Assembly (NCBI RefSeq): GCF_002009175.1
Contig: NZ_CP018047.1
Location: 806,001 to 870,000, forward strand
Source: Streptomyces niveus
Lineage (GTDB): Bacteria; Actinomycetota; Actinomycetes; Streptomycetales; Streptomycetaceae
Direction: 5' to 3'
DNA: 64,000 nucleotides
In this document: positions 56,129 through 64,000 of the stretch, one piece after another
Layout of the letters: every line of letters starts with the position of its first letter
Position numbering within the stretch: position 1 is the first letter of the stretch
Notes under the pieces: model-generated
Database searches by the model: none
What the model was told of the DNA's origin: nothing
Seen by the model: the letters and a program-made list of their open reading frames with translations, nothing else
Program-made: the position numbers and the translations under genes

Positions 56129-56653
56129 ATGGCCGATGTTTCACACACCAGGGGAGCCACAGGGGCTCATCCAGGTGTTACCGAAACCAGGGGAGACATA
56201 GGTGCTCACCCTGACGTACCAGAAATGCGGGCCAGGTACGCCCGCGTGCTCGGTGGACGTGATGTGGCGCTGCTGGACGGTCCGATCTTTCTCGCCGGCC
56301 TGTTCATCGCCCTCTCACCGTGGATCCTTCACTACACGACAAGCCAGCCGGGTCTCGTGGTCCACAACGTGATCATGGGTATCGCGATCGCCGGTCTGGC
56401 CCTCGTGTTCTCCGCCACGCCGACCCGGACGTACGGCTTCAGCTGGGCCCTGTGCCTGCTGGGTGCCTGGATGGTCGCGGCACCATGGGTCGTCGGTTCG
56501 AGCCCTGACCGCGGCGTGTTCCTCAGCCTGGTCATCCCAGGAGCGATCACCGCTGTGCTTGGCCTGGTCTGCGCGGGCGCGGCGATGATGGCGGGTCGTA
56601 AGCGCAATCGGGCGATCCGGTCGGGTCAGATGAATGAGCCGGTCCGGACGTAG
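56129..56653 (+). CDS. SPW-repeat integral membrane protein
   Basis: 174 aa from the ATG at 56129, with GGAG upstream. The cytosolic N-terminus of about 55 residues contains a twofold repeat: HTRGATGAHPGVTETRGDIG then AHPDVPEMR. Four helices follow, with the SPW motif in IALSPWILHY and its partner in VAAPWVVGSS. SPW-repeat proteins are uncharacterised membrane proteins of actinobacteria. Neighbouring genes do not reveal a role. Confidence 0.9.
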   Translation: MADVSHTRGATGAHPGVTETRGDIGAHPDVPEMRARYARVLGGRDVALLDGPIFLAGLFIALSPWILHYTTSQPGLVVHNVIMGIAIAGLALVFSATPTRTYGFSWALCLLGAWMVAAPWVVGSSPDRGVFLSLVIPGAITAVLGLVCAGAAMMAGRKRNRAIRSGQMNEPVRT

Positions 56654-56675
56654 CCGGACTCACCCAGCCCGATGG

Positions 56676-56718
56676 ATGGGGCGGGCGGACGACCACCAAG
56701 GCCGTCCGCCCGCCCCAT
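56676..56718. terminator. bidirectional terminator between SPW and GNAT genes
   Basis: 16-bp perfect stem ATGGGGCGGGCGGACG (56676-56691) with CGTCCGCCCGCCCCAT (56703-56718), 11-nt loop; genes converge on it. Confidence 0.8.
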
Positions 56719-56739
56719 GCCGTGTGCGGGTCCGACCGC

Positions 56740-57477
56740 TCAGCCGCCGGCCGTGGCCGGGACCCGCGACGGCTCCGGCACGCGGATCCCGAGGAACGGG
56801 ATACGGCGGCGCAGCCTGAATCCCAGCGCCTCGTAGAGCCGTACGGCGCTCTCGTTCTCCACGGCCGCCTGGATGAACGGGACGTCGCCGCGCTCCTTGA
56901 TCCCCGCGGCCACCGCGAGGATGAGCCGGCCGCCCAGCCCCTGGCCGCGGTACTCGGGCGCCGTACAGACCGCGCTGATCTCGGTCCAGCCGGGCGGACT
57001 CATCCGCTCCCCCGCCATCGCCACCAGCTCGCCTTCGCGGCGGACGCCCAGATACGTACCCAGCTCGATCGTGCGCGGCCGGAACGGGCCGGGTTTGGTG
57101 CGCTCCACCAGATCCAGCATCTCGGGCACGTCGGCGGCGCCGAGTACCACCGCCTCCTCGTCGTGGGCGGCTGCCAGGGACTCGTCGACAAGTTGGACAC
57201 CGTCGACCTCGAAGACAACCTCCCAGCCGTCCGGCGGCAGCACGTCGGTCCCGCAGAGCGTGGCGGTGCCGTCGCCGCCGACCAGCGCGGCGGCGTCCGC
57301 CCAGTCACGCGCGTCGGGCTCCTCGGGCAGGGCCAGCCAGGTCGACACCTCGGGCTGGTAGCCGAGCACCCGGCCGCGCCGTTCGGCGAAGCGGGCGTGC
57401 GGTCCTGTCAGCGCGGCGAGCACGGGATCGTCGAGCGGGTGGTACGACGTGGGGGCCGGCCGTCCGGCGGCGCTCAC
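56740..57477 (-). CDS. GNAT-family N-acetyltransferase
   Basis: 245 aa. The acetyl-CoA site is CTAPEYRGQGLGGRLILAVA (R/Q-X2-G-X-G/A), followed by FIQAAVENESAVRLYEALGF and RRRIPFLGIR, the classical GNAT end. An N-terminal ~110-residue extension is FR47-like. Substrate unknown. The GTG overlaps the stop of the quinone oxidoreductase gene (GTGA), so the two are co-translated. Confidence 0.9.
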   Translation of the reverse strand: MSAAGRPAPTSYHPLDDPVLAALTGPHARFAERRGRVLGYQPEVSTWLALPEEPDARDWADAAALVGGDGTATLCGTDVLPPDGWEVVFEVDGVQLVDESLAAAHDEEAVVLGAADVPEMLDLVERTKPGPFRPRTIELGTYLGVRREGELVAMAGERMSPPGWTEISAVCTAPEYRGQGLGGRLILAVAAGIKERGDVPFIQAAVENESAVRLYEALGFRLRRRIPFLGIRVPEPSRVPATAGG

Positions 57478-58394
57478 GCGCCGACCTCGATGACGATCTT
57501 GCCGAGGGCGTGCCCCTCCTCGACCACGCGCAGCGCCTGAGCGGCCTCGGCCAGCGGGAAGGTCCGGGTCACATACGGCCGCAGGGTGCCCGCCACCACC
57601 AGTTCGGCCACCTCTTCGAGGACGGCTGCCGTACGGAGGCGTACCACCGCCGCGCCGCCCAGGGTCACGACCCGCGGCTTGTCCCCCGCGCTGATCAGCC
57701 TGGCGAGGTCGGGAACGAGTCCGGCGACGGCCTCCAGGTCCGCACCGCCGACGAGGTCGAAGACCGCGTCGACGCCGTCGGGCGCCGCGGCCCGCACCCG
57801 CTCCTGGAGTCCGGGGCCCGGCAGGACGTGGACGGCGCCCAGCGATTCGACGAAGTCCTTCTTGCCCGCGCTCGCCGAGCCGACGACGCGGATGCCGCTC
57901 GCGACCGCGATCTGTGTCGCGGCCACGCCGACACCACCTCCGGCGCCGGTGATCAGCAGCGTCGCGCCGGCGGGCAGGTCCAGCTGTTTGATGCCGTCGT
58001 ACGCGGTCGCGCCCGCGACCGGCAGGGCCGCCGCGTCCGTGAACGACACCGAGTCCGGCTTGTGCGCGGTGATCGCGGCGGGCAGCAGGGTGTACTCGGC
58101 GTATCCGCCGGTGACGGGGTTGCCGAAGACGGCGTCGCCCACGGCGAATCCCCGGACGCCCTCGCCGACCTGCTCGACCACTCCGGACGCCTCGCTGCCG
58201 AACACGGTCGGCAGCGGCTTCGGCGTGGCGCCCGGCCGGGTGTAGCCGGTGCGCAGTTTCCAGTCGACGGGGTTGACACCGGCCGCGCGCACGGCGACGA
58301 GGAGTTCACCGGGGCCGGGGACGGGCTTCGGCAGGTCGAGGAAGGCTTCGCCCTCCGGACCGCCGAACCGGGTGTAGACGTACGCCTTGGGCAT
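57474..58394 (-). CDS. NADP-dependent oxidoreductase, zeta-crystallin/quinone reductase type
   Basis: 306 aa from the ATG at 58394, with GAGGGA upstream. Medium-chain dehydrogenase fold without the structural or catalytic zinc Cys: AAGVNPVDWKLRTGYTRP, VFGSEASGVVEQVGEGV and the nucleotide site LLITGAGGGVGVAATQIAVA. It reduces quinones or alpha,beta-unsaturated ketones with NADPH. It is the first gene of a two-gene transcription unit with the GNAT gene. Confidence 0.93.
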   Translation of the reverse strand: MPKAYVYTRFGGPEGEAFLDLPKPVPGPGELLVAVRAAGVNPVDWKLRTGYTRPGATPKPLPTVFGSEASGVVEQVGEGVRGFAVGDAVFGNPVTGGYAEYTLLPAAITAHKPDSVSFTDAAALPVAGATAYDGIKQLDLPAGATLLITGAGGGVGVAATQIAVASGIRVVGSASAGKKDFVESLGAVHVLPGPGLQERVRAAAPDGVDAVFDLVGGADLEAVAGLVPDLARLISAGDKPRVVTLGGAAVVRLRTAAVLEEVAELVVAGTLRPYVTRTFPLAEAAQALRVVEEGHALGKIVIEVGA

Positions 58395-58563
58395 GTGATC
58401 CCTCGCTCTGACTGCTGACGTCGGTGGCCGCGCCGGATCGTGTGCGCGGTGGGCAGCAGTTTCAAGTCCGGGCTCCGACCTGCTTATTCCCGGTGGGACG
58501 CGCTGTTCGTCCCACTGACGGAAGGACGGTCGGGTGCGGTGGGCGGCCGGCGAACCAACGGGT

Positions 58564-58599
58564 GGGCGCCGCACGGGGGATGAGGCCCGTGCGGCGCCC
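58564..58599 (-). terminator. hairpin terminator of the GH2 gene
   Basis: 14-bp perfect stem GGGCGCCGCACGGG (58564-58577) with CCCGTGCGGCGCCC (58586-58599), 8-nt loop, 11 nt from the stop codon. Confidence 0.8.
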
Positions 58600-58610
58600 T
58601 GGAAGCCGGG

Positions 58611-61235
58611 TCAGGAGTTCGCGCACTCCATCGAGGCCGGGTCGGAGGCGTCGCGGATCAGGGCGTCGTGTGCCGCCTTGAGCCGTTGGACGTCGGGCTT
58701 CATGACCTTGCGGTCGTAGGTGAGCAGCCCGTTGAGTTCACCCTCCACATCGGTGATCTGGGTGTAGACGGCTCCGTTGCTCCCCCGGCAGGCGAGGTCG
58801 CGTACGTTGTCGAGCTGCCCCAGATACTCGTCCGTGTACTTCTCCTTGTCGACACCGACATAGGTGTGCTGGACCGGCCAGGCGTGGCCCGGTACGGCGA
58901 GCCCGAGGCCGCCGTACTCGCCGCTGACCAGCGCCCGTTTCCCGTCGGGCGCGGGGAGCAGCGGTGTCGGATAGCCGTGGGCGTCCGCGATGTCGCCGTT
59001 CTTGCCGTCGACGGCGCCGCAGCAGTTGACGCCGCTCATGTTGTTGACCAGCCGGGTCGGGTCCCAGGCCTTGGCCTGGTCGGCGATCCGTGCCTGGTCG
59101 TACTGGCCCCAGCCCTCGTTGAACGGGACCCACATGATCACCGAGGGGCTGCTCGCGTGCTGGTCGATCATCTCCTTCATCTCGTGTTCGAACTGGGCCG
59201 CGGCGGGGGCCGCCGGGGACTTCGGCATCGACGGCATGTCCTGCCAGACGAGGAGTCCCAGCTTGTCCGCCCAGTAGAACCACCGGTCGGGCTCCACCTT
59301 GATGTGCTTGCGCACGGAGTTGTAGCCGAGTTCCTTGTGTTTCTTGAGGTCGAACGCGAGCGCCTCGTCGGTCGGCGCGGTGTGCAGTCCGTCCGGCCAG
59401 AAACCCTGGTCGAGGGTGGCCATCAGGAAGACGGGCTTGCCGTTGAGCACGGTGCGCGGCACCCCGTCGACCTTCTCGACGGCGATGGAGCGCATACCGA
59501 AGTAGCCGCCCACCCGGTCACCGTCCGCGCGCTCGCCGCCGATACGTACGTCGAGCTTGTACAGATGCGGATCCTCCGGTGACCACAGGCGCGGGTCCGG
59601 GACCGGCACGCTGAGCGGCGCTCCCGTACGGCCCTTGACCGTGCCGACCTTGCGCTTGCCGTCGTACGCGGTGGCCGTGACCGGCACCCCGGCGCGTACA
59701 CCACGGACCTCGACGGCCAGCTTCTCCGCCGTGATGTCCGGGGTCAGCTTCAGCGAGTCGGCGTGGTCGGCGGCGACCGGCTCCATCCAGACCGTCTGCC
59801 AGATGCCGGAGGACGAGGTGTAGAAGATGCCGGACGGGTCGAGGCGCTGCTTGCCCATGGGCGGGTTCTCGCCGTCGGGGGCGTCGGTCGGGTCGTAGAC
59901 GCCGACGATCAGCTCCTGCGTGCGGCCGGGCTTGAGCGCGTCGGTGATGTCGACGGAGAACCGGTCGTAGCCGCCCTTGTGTTCGGTGACCTTCTTGCCG
60001 TTGACGTACACCTCGGACTGCCAGTCGACGGCGTCGAAGTTGAGCTTGAGACGCTGGCCGGCCTTGCCGTGCCGGTCGCGGTCGGCGGCGGAGATGTCCC
60101 AGCTCTTCGGGACGGTGAAGGTCCGGCGGTACCACATGCGGTCCTCGTGCCGTTCGAGTCCGGAGAGCTCCGATTCGACGGGGTACGGGACCAGGATCCT
60201 CTCGCCCAGCTTCTTGCCCACCGGCGGGCGTTCGCCCTTCTCCGCGGCGGCGAACTGCCACTCACCGTTGAGATTGCGCCAGGCGTCGCGGGTCATCTGC
60301 GGGCGCGGGTACTCGGGCAGCGCGTTGTCGGGGCCGACGTCCTTGGCCCACGGCGTGGCGAGCTGGTACTCGGATTTGTTCGGTCCGCTGCTCCAGAACG
60401 CGCCGACGGGGTCTGCGTCCTGCGAGACGAGGCCGCCCTCGCCGTCGTAGCGGATGTCGGCGGAGCCGCCCTTGCCGACCACGGGCTCCTTCAGGCCGAC
60501 GAGCAGGCTGCGGTCGTCGGCGGGGTCCTTCTTCACCGATGTCATCGGCCACTCGGCGCCGCCGATGATCGCGTCGAGATGACCGGCGAGACCGGCGGGG
60601 ACGGCGCCGAGTTTCTGGGCGAACTCCATCCGCAGCGTGCGGCCGTCGGCCAGGACGGTGGTGGCGATGGCACCGTCGTACGCGTAGCCGTCGGGGAGAC
60701 GGAAGGCGGAGGTGGGCACCGGTTCTTTCGCGCCACCGGGTTCGGTCCAGTTCAGATGGAGGTTCGAGCCGCCGACGTTCTCGAAGAACTCGACCTTGAT
60801 GTCGTACGCCCGGCCTCCGGTGAGGTCGACCGGGTCGGCGGTCTGCTCCTTGTCCCAGTCGTCGACCCAGTGGTCGATGACGATCTCTCCGTCGACCCAC
60901 AGCCGGAAGCCGTTGTCGCCGATCATCGAGAAGGTGTGGGGGCCGCTCTGTTCAGGGACGATCTTCCCGGTCCAGCGCACGGTGGCGTGGTCGGCGCTGC
61001 CGGTGGCCGTGGCGAGCCGGGATTCGAGGCTGTCGAAGTCGATCTGGGGGTCGAATCCGGTGGCCTTCAGCTCATGGAAGTCGAAGGCGCCGGGCGCGGA
61101 CGACGAGTAGTAGTCACCCTTGAGTCCATGGGGCACGACCGGGTCGTCCGCGGCCGATGCCGACGGGACCGCGGTGAGTCCGGCGACGCCCAGGACGGCG
61201 GCGAGCAGAAGGGCGAGATTTCTTCGGATGCGCAC
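58611..61235 (-). CDS. secreted GH2 glycoside hydrolase with PA14 domain
   Basis: 874 aa from a GTG with AAGGAGG 4-5 nt upstream. The signal peptide RRNLALLLAAVLGVAGLTAV ends near PSASAA. A PA14 domain follows (about 35-180; GLKGDYYSSSAPGAFDFHEL, then WVDGEIVIDHWVDDWDKEQT and SNLHLNWTEPGG), typical of carbohydrate binding. The GH2 sandwich, Ig-like and TIM-barrel parts run from RPQMTRDAWRNLNGEWQFA onwards, with acid/base Glu in WVPFNEGWGQYDQ and probable nucleophile Glu in LVSGEYGGLG. Exact specificity (galactosidase, glucuronidase or similar) is not evident. It is divergent from a LacI gene whose operator-like sites lie between them. Confidence 0.92.
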   Translation of the reverse strand: MRIRRNLALLLAAVLGVAGLTAVPSASAADDPVVPHGLKGDYYSSSAPGAFDFHELKATGFDPQIDFDSLESRLATATGSADHATVRWTGKIVPEQSGPHTFSMIGDNGFRLWVDGEIVIDHWVDDWDKEQTADPVDLTGGRAYDIKVEFFENVGGSNLHLNWTEPGGAKEPVPTSAFRLPDGYAYDGAIATTVLADGRTLRMEFAQKLGAVPAGLAGHLDAIIGGAEWPMTSVKKDPADDRSLLVGLKEPVVGKGGSADIRYDGEGGLVSQDADPVGAFWSSGPNKSEYQLATPWAKDVGPDNALPEYPRPQMTRDAWRNLNGEWQFAAAEKGERPPVGKKLGERILVPYPVESELSGLERHEDRMWYRRTFTVPKSWDISAADRDRHGKAGQRLKLNFDAVDWQSEVYVNGKKVTEHKGGYDRFSVDITDALKPGRTQELIVGVYDPTDAPDGENPPMGKQRLDPSGIFYTSSSGIWQTVWMEPVAADHADSLKLTPDITAEKLAVEVRGVRAGVPVTATAYDGKRKVGTVKGRTGAPLSVPVPDPRLWSPEDPHLYKLDVRIGGERADGDRVGGYFGMRSIAVEKVDGVPRTVLNGKPVFLMATLDQGFWPDGLHTAPTDEALAFDLKKHKELGYNSVRKHIKVEPDRWFYWADKLGLLVWQDMPSMPKSPAAPAAAQFEHEMKEMIDQHASSPSVIMWVPFNEGWGQYDQARIADQAKAWDPTRLVNNMSGVNCCGAVDGKNGDIADAHGYPTPLLPAPDGKRALVSGEYGGLGLAVPGHAWPVQHTYVGVDKEKYTDEYLGQLDNVRDLACRGSNGAVYTQITDVEGELNGLLTYDRKVMKPDVQRLKAAHDALIRDASDPASMECANS

Positions 61236-61277
61236 AAATCCTCCTTGGAACTGAGGGTGGCGGCTCGTTGCGACAGT

Positions 61278-61290
61278 CTGTACAACGTTG
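61278..61290. promoter_or_regulatory. operator-like site 1 (GH2 side)
   Basis: CTGTACAACGTTG, with the AACGTT core at 61284-61289, 43 bp upstream of the GH2 GTG. It shares CTGTACAACGTT with site 2 in inverted orientation and resembles site 3 upstream of the ABC binding-protein gene. Confidence 0.6.
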
Positions 61291-61366
61291 GAAGGAACGG
61301 CAGTTGGCATGACAACATGCCGTTCCACTTGCTGTCCAGGGCAATGACAAAGACCCGTCCCGCAAC

Positions 61367-61384
61367 GTATATAACGTTGTACAG
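61367..61384. promoter_or_regulatory. operator-like site 2 (LacI side)
   Basis: GTATATAACGTTGTACAG. Its second half, AACGTTGTACAG, is the exact reverse complement of the 12-mer in site 1, about 90 bp away. It lies 46 bp before the LacI GTG, so self-regulation is likely. Confidence 0.6.
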
Positions 61385-61429
61385 ATTGGGCAGGGGCGAC
61401 CTTCGGGCCGGCCTCGGAGGGGAAATACG

Positions 61430-62452
61430 GTGACCGTCAGCCTCAAGGACGTCGCGGAACGAGCGGGCGTTTCCATCAAGACCGTGTCGAACGTGGTGAA
61501 CAACTACCGGCATGTCACACCGGCGATGCGGGCCCGGGTCCAGCTGGCCATCGACGAACTCGGCTACCGGCCGAATCTCACGGCCCGCCATCTGCGCAAG
61601 GGGCGCACCGGGATCATCGCCCTGGCGGTGCCCGAGCTGGGCAACCCGTACTTCGCCGAGCTGGCGGGCTCGGTCATCGACGTGGCGGCGGAGCACGAGT
61701 ACACCGTGCTGCTCGACCACACCGGTGGCCGCCGCGAGCAGGAGGTCCTGGTCAGCCAGGGGTTCCGGGCACGGGTGATCGACGGACTGATCCTGAGCCC
61801 GATCGAGCTGGAGACCGAGGATCTGCTCGGCCGTGACCAGGACGCGCCGCTGGTGCTGCTCGGGGAGCGGGAGTACGACCTGCCGTACGACCACATCGCG
61901 ATCGACAACGTGGCCGCCGCCCGGACGGCGGTACGGCACCTGCTGGATCTCGGCCGGTCCAGGATCGCGTTCCTCGGCGCCAGGACCGACCGGGTGAACG
62001 AGCCGTCGCATCTGCGACTGCGCGGCTGGCGCGCCGAGTTGAAGGCGGCGGGGCTGCCGTCGCCGGACTCCCTGATCGCCCCGACGGGCGGCTGGGACCA
62101 CGCGAACGGCGCCGACGCGATGAACCGGCTCCTCGACTCGGGCGTGACCCCGGACGCGGTCTTCGCGTACAACGACCTGATCGCCATCGGGGCGATGCGG
62201 GTGCTGTCCGAGCGGGGGCTGCGGGTCCCCGAGGACGTGGCCGTCGTCGGCTTCGACGACATCACGGAGGGCCGCTACGGCGCTGTGACCCTCACCACGA
62301 TCTCGCCGGACAAACAGACCATCGCCCGCCTCGCGGTGCGCTCCGTCGTCAACCGGCTGCTGGGCACCGGGGACCCGGTCGGCACCGGTCCCCGTGAACT
62401 CCGCGCCGATTTCCGGCTGGTGGAGCGGGAGAGCACCCTGGGACGCGTCTGA
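61430..62452 (+). CDS. LacI-family regulator of the GH2/ABC sugar locus
   Basis: 340 aa from a GTG. The HTH LKDVAERAGVSIKTVSNVVN starts almost at the N-terminus, followed by the hinge helix RHLRKGRTGIIALAVPELG and an effector domain ending in VVGFDDITEGRYGAVTLTTI, typical of sugar-responsive LacI members. Identical operator-like half-sites lie upstream of the divergent GH2 gene and of this gene itself, and a related one before the downstream ABC binding-protein gene. The inducer is probably the sugar released by GH2 or carried by the ABC system. Confidence 0.93.
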   Translation: MTVSLKDVAERAGVSIKTVSNVVNNYRHVTPAMRARVQLAIDELGYRPNLTARHLRKGRTGIIALAVPELGNPYFAELAGSVIDVAAEHEYTVLLDHTGGRREQEVLVSQGFRARVIDGLILSPIELETEDLLGRDQDAPLVLLGEREYDLPYDHIAIDNVAAARTAVRHLLDLGRSRIAFLGARTDRVNEPSHLRLRGWRAELKAAGLPSPDSLIAPTGGWDHANGADAMNRLLDSGVTPDAVFAYNDLIAIGAMRVLSERGLRVPEDVAVVGFDDITEGRYGAVTLTTISPDKQTIARLAVRSVVNRLLGTGDPVGTGPRELRADFRLVERESTLGRV

Positions 62453-62459
62453 CGCGTCC
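62439..62459 (+). terminator. hairpin overlapping the LacI stop codon
   Basis: GGGACGCGTC-T-GACGCGTCCC, a perfect 10-bp palindrome whose centre overlaps the TGA stop at 62450-62452. With a 1-nt centre the hairpin must lose two or more pairs; it could be a weak terminator or a protein-binding palindrome. Confidence 0.4.
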
Positions 62460-62735
62460 CGCCCGGCACGCGGTGCCCGGCGCGGGCGCACTCGTATCGC
62501 GTCGCGCCGCCGGAGCGTCCGAGTACGCCCGGACCCACCAGCACGCCGGTCATCCGCCCCGCGATCGCCCGCACCGACGGGTCGTCAGCGCTCCGTGACG
62601 GGCGCGCGCCCCGCCTCGCGGGCGGGTCGGCGCGCCGTTCGCCGGACACCGTCGCGGCCGCCGCCGGGACGGCCGCCGAGGGCGTCATCGGCCCCCGCAC
62701 GTAGGCCTGTTATCGCGCGAAGGCTTTACAGCCTC
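62460..62735. other. intergenic stretch between LacI and the ABC binding-protein gene
   Basis: Very GC-rich with no convincing gene; apparent frames lack SD sequences. GCCCGGCAC-N3-GTGCCCGGC at 62459-62480 is a nearly perfect small hairpin. The operator-like site 3 follows. Confidence 0.4.
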
Positions 62736-62751
62736 CGTACAACGATGTAAA
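62736..62751. promoter_or_regulatory. operator-like site 3 (ABC transporter)
   Basis: CGTACAACGATGTAAA, containing TACA-A-CG-A-TGTA (62738-62749), a near-palindrome with the same GTACAACG core as sites 1 and 2. TTTACA (62725-62730) and TGTAAA (62746-62751) also form an inverted pair. It lies 110 bp before the binding-protein ATG. Confidence 0.55.
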
Positions 62752-62860
62752 AACCGTTCCGAACGACTCCAGCACATCCACGCAGCAGTCCGTCAGTCCG
62801 TACGAGCCGACCTCCCGCGAGCGTCCCGGTCGCCGGGGCCGCGCCGAGATGGGGACCACC

Positions 62861-63949
62861 ATGAAGCTTTCCGCCGTCCGCCGTTCCACCACCACTACCG
62901 TCCTCGCCGCGAGCCTCGTCGGCGCTCTCGCACTCAGCGGCTGTGCCAAGTCCGAGGACGACGGCTCCGACAAGAGCTCGTCGGCCGGCGACAAGGACAG
63001 CGGCCAGATCGTCGCCACGCCCGGCGCCGACGACAAGACCTGTGACATCGCGCAGTTCGGGGGCGAGAAGATCGACCTGAAGACCGCCACGGTCGGCTTC
63101 TCGCAGTCCGAGAAAGAGGCCAACCCCTTCCGCATCGCGGAGACCGCGTCCATCAAGGCCGAGGCCGAGGAGCGCGGGATCAAGCTCCTGACCGCCAACG
63201 CCCAGACGCAGTTCTCCAAGCAGATCAGCGACGTGCAGGACCTGATAGCCAAGGGCGCCGACCTGCTGGTGATCGCGCCGCTGAACTCCGACGGCTGGGG
63301 CCCGGTGCTGCGCAGCGCCGCGGCGAAGAAGATCCCGATCGTCACCATCGACCGCAAGATCAACGCCACCGCCTGCAAGGACTATGTGAGCTTCATCGGC
63401 TCGGACTTCATCGAGCAGGGCAAGCGTGCGGCCGACCAGATGATCGAGGCGACCGGTGGCAAGGGCGAGGTCGCGATCCTGCTCGGCGCCGCGGGCAACA
63501 ACGTCACCACCGAGCGCACCAAGGGCTTCAAGGACCAGATCGCGGCCAAGGCCCCTGATCTGAAGGTGGTGTTCGAACAGACCGGTGAGTTCGCCCGCGA
63601 GAAGGGCCAGCAGGTCACCGAGCAGCTCATCCAGTCGAACCCCGGCATCAAGGGGATCTACGCCGAGAACGACGAGATGGGCCTCGGCGCGGTCAACGCC
63701 CTGAAGGGCGCGGGCAAGAAGGCCGGCGCCATCAAGATCGTGACGGTCGACGGCACGCGCAACGCCGTCCAGGGCATCGTCGACGGCTGGATCTCCGGGG
63801 TCGTGGAGTCCAACCCGCGCTTCGGTCCGCTCGCCTTCCAGACCCTCGACACCTTCACCAAGGGTGAGAAGGTCGCGCAGGACATCGTCATCCAGGACGG
63901 CGCGTACACCCCGGAGAACGCCAAGGCCGATCTGGGCAAGGCTTTCTGA
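62861..63949 (+). CDS. YtfQ-type sugar ABC transporter substrate-binding lipoprotein
   Basis: 362 aa from the ATG at 62861 with GGGGA 6 nt upstream (ATG 62849 is in frame but poorer). Lipobox LALSGC ends the signal. The mature protein is a family 4-type periplasmic binding protein: ATVGFSQSEKEANPFRIAET, LIAKGADLLVIAPLNSDGW, PIVTIDRKINATACKDYVSF and GIYAENDEMGLGAVNALKGA, closest in pattern to E. coli YtfQ, which binds galactofuranose. Sugar identity here is inferred only. Its ATPase gene starts 2 bp after the stop. Confidence 0.93.
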   Translation: MKLSAVRRSTTTTVLAASLVGALALSGCAKSEDDGSDKSSSAGDKDSGQIVATPGADDKTCDIAQFGGEKIDLKTATVGFSQSEKEANPFRIAETASIKAEAEERGIKLLTANAQTQFSKQISDVQDLIAKGADLLVIAPLNSDGWGPVLRSAAAKKIPIVTIDRKINATACKDYVSFIGSDFIEQGKRAADQMIEATGGKGEVAILLGAAGNNVTTERTKGFKDQIAAKAPDLKVVFEQTGEFAREKGQQVTEQLIQSNPGIKGIYAENDEMGLGAVNALKGAGKKAGAIKIVTVDGTRNAVQGIVDGWISGVVESNPRFGPLAFQTLDTFTKGEKVAQDIVIQDGAYTPENAKADLGKAF

Positions 63950-63950
63950 C

Positions 63951-64000
63951 GTGCTGTCGGTCACCGGTCTGACCAAGACGTTCCCGGGCGCACGCGCGCT
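63951..64000 (+). CDS. ABC transporter ATPase, 5' fragment at the window edge
   Basis: Only the first 16 codons are in the window: GTG start then LSVTGLTKTFPGARA, the usual N-terminus of a sugar ABC (YtfR/RbsA-like) ATPase. The start lies 1 bp after the binding-protein stop. A type with two ATPase domains is expected for this family. Confidence 0.85.
   Translation, partial: MLSVTGLTKTFPGARA

Overview
The window is very GC-rich, has strong GC bias at third codon positions, uses many GTG and some TTG starts, and ends its genes with long GC-only hairpins lacking U-tracts. It also holds an ergothioneine operon, an ECF sigma/zinc anti-sigma pair, a DUF574 methyltransferase, DUF6777 and SPW proteins. 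Together these indicate a Streptomyces chromosome. The gene set and order (egtABCD, a second three-subunit succinate dehydrogenase with a LysR gene, an RmdA-like c-di-GMP enzyme, an SCO0930-family lipoprotein) match what I recall of the S. coelicolor region around SCO0910-SCO0950. That match is from memory and was not searched.

Layout. 0.1-6 kb: a UvrA-like twin-ABC protein without the UvrB-binding insertion, and an 1128-aa alpha-solenoid protein. 6.0-6.5 kb: non-coding DNA with a direct repeat. 6.5-13.7 kb: housekeeping and metabolic genes (FAD disulfide oxidoreductase, thioredoxin, thiolase, LacI regulator, alpha/beta hydrolase, MazF-like protein, PARG-like protein). 13.8-18.2 kb: egtABCD, four translationally coupled ergothioneine genes without egtE. 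18.1-19.8 kb: an olsB-olsA pair, probably for ornithine lipid, convergent with egtD and overlapping it. 20-23.5 kb: an orphan sugar-binding lipoprotein, dodecin, a HAD phosphatase and an LLM flavoprotein. 23.5-28 kb: sdhCAB with a divergent LysR gene and two dyads between them. 28-31.2 kb: an RmdA-like PAS-GGDEF-EAL protein coupled to a DUF574 methyltransferase. 31.3-37.3 kb: a cell-envelope block with a repeat lipoprotein, a proline-rich protein, a DUF4239 protein, two paralogous small exported proteins, a class F sortase and a polysaccharide deacetylase. 37.4-40.8 kb: a Usp protein, a CapA-like lipoprotein, an ECF sigma factor with a 64-aa zinc anti-sigma gene antisense to its 3' end, and an unknown gene. 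40.8-44.7 kb: a LytS/LytTR two-component system flanking an acetate-type symporter and its DUF485 partner. 44.9-48.4 kb: a membrane anti-sigma protein, an Fpg/Nei glycosylase and a two-gene sugar-oxidation operon (aldo/keto reductase plus lactonase). 48.5-58.4 kb: wax ester synthase, SpoIIE phosphatase, DUF6777 lipoprotein, a 57-aa small protein, an unusual zinc-ribbon SDR, an SPW protein, a GNAT enzyme and a quinone oxidoreductase. 58.6-64 kb: a secreted GH2 enzyme, a LacI regulator and the start of a YtfQ-type sugar ABC transporter, joined by a shared operator-like motif.

The most interesting points are: the class F sortase next to two paralogous exported proteins that share a C-terminal signal without LPXTG; the antisense sigma/anti-sigma pair; the SDR-like protein lacking its catalytic tyrosine; the strongly expressed-looking 57-aa gene; and the operator motif linking GH2, LacI and ABC genes. 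No CRISPR array, tRNA, rRNA, complete insertion sequence or biosynthetic megacluster was seen.
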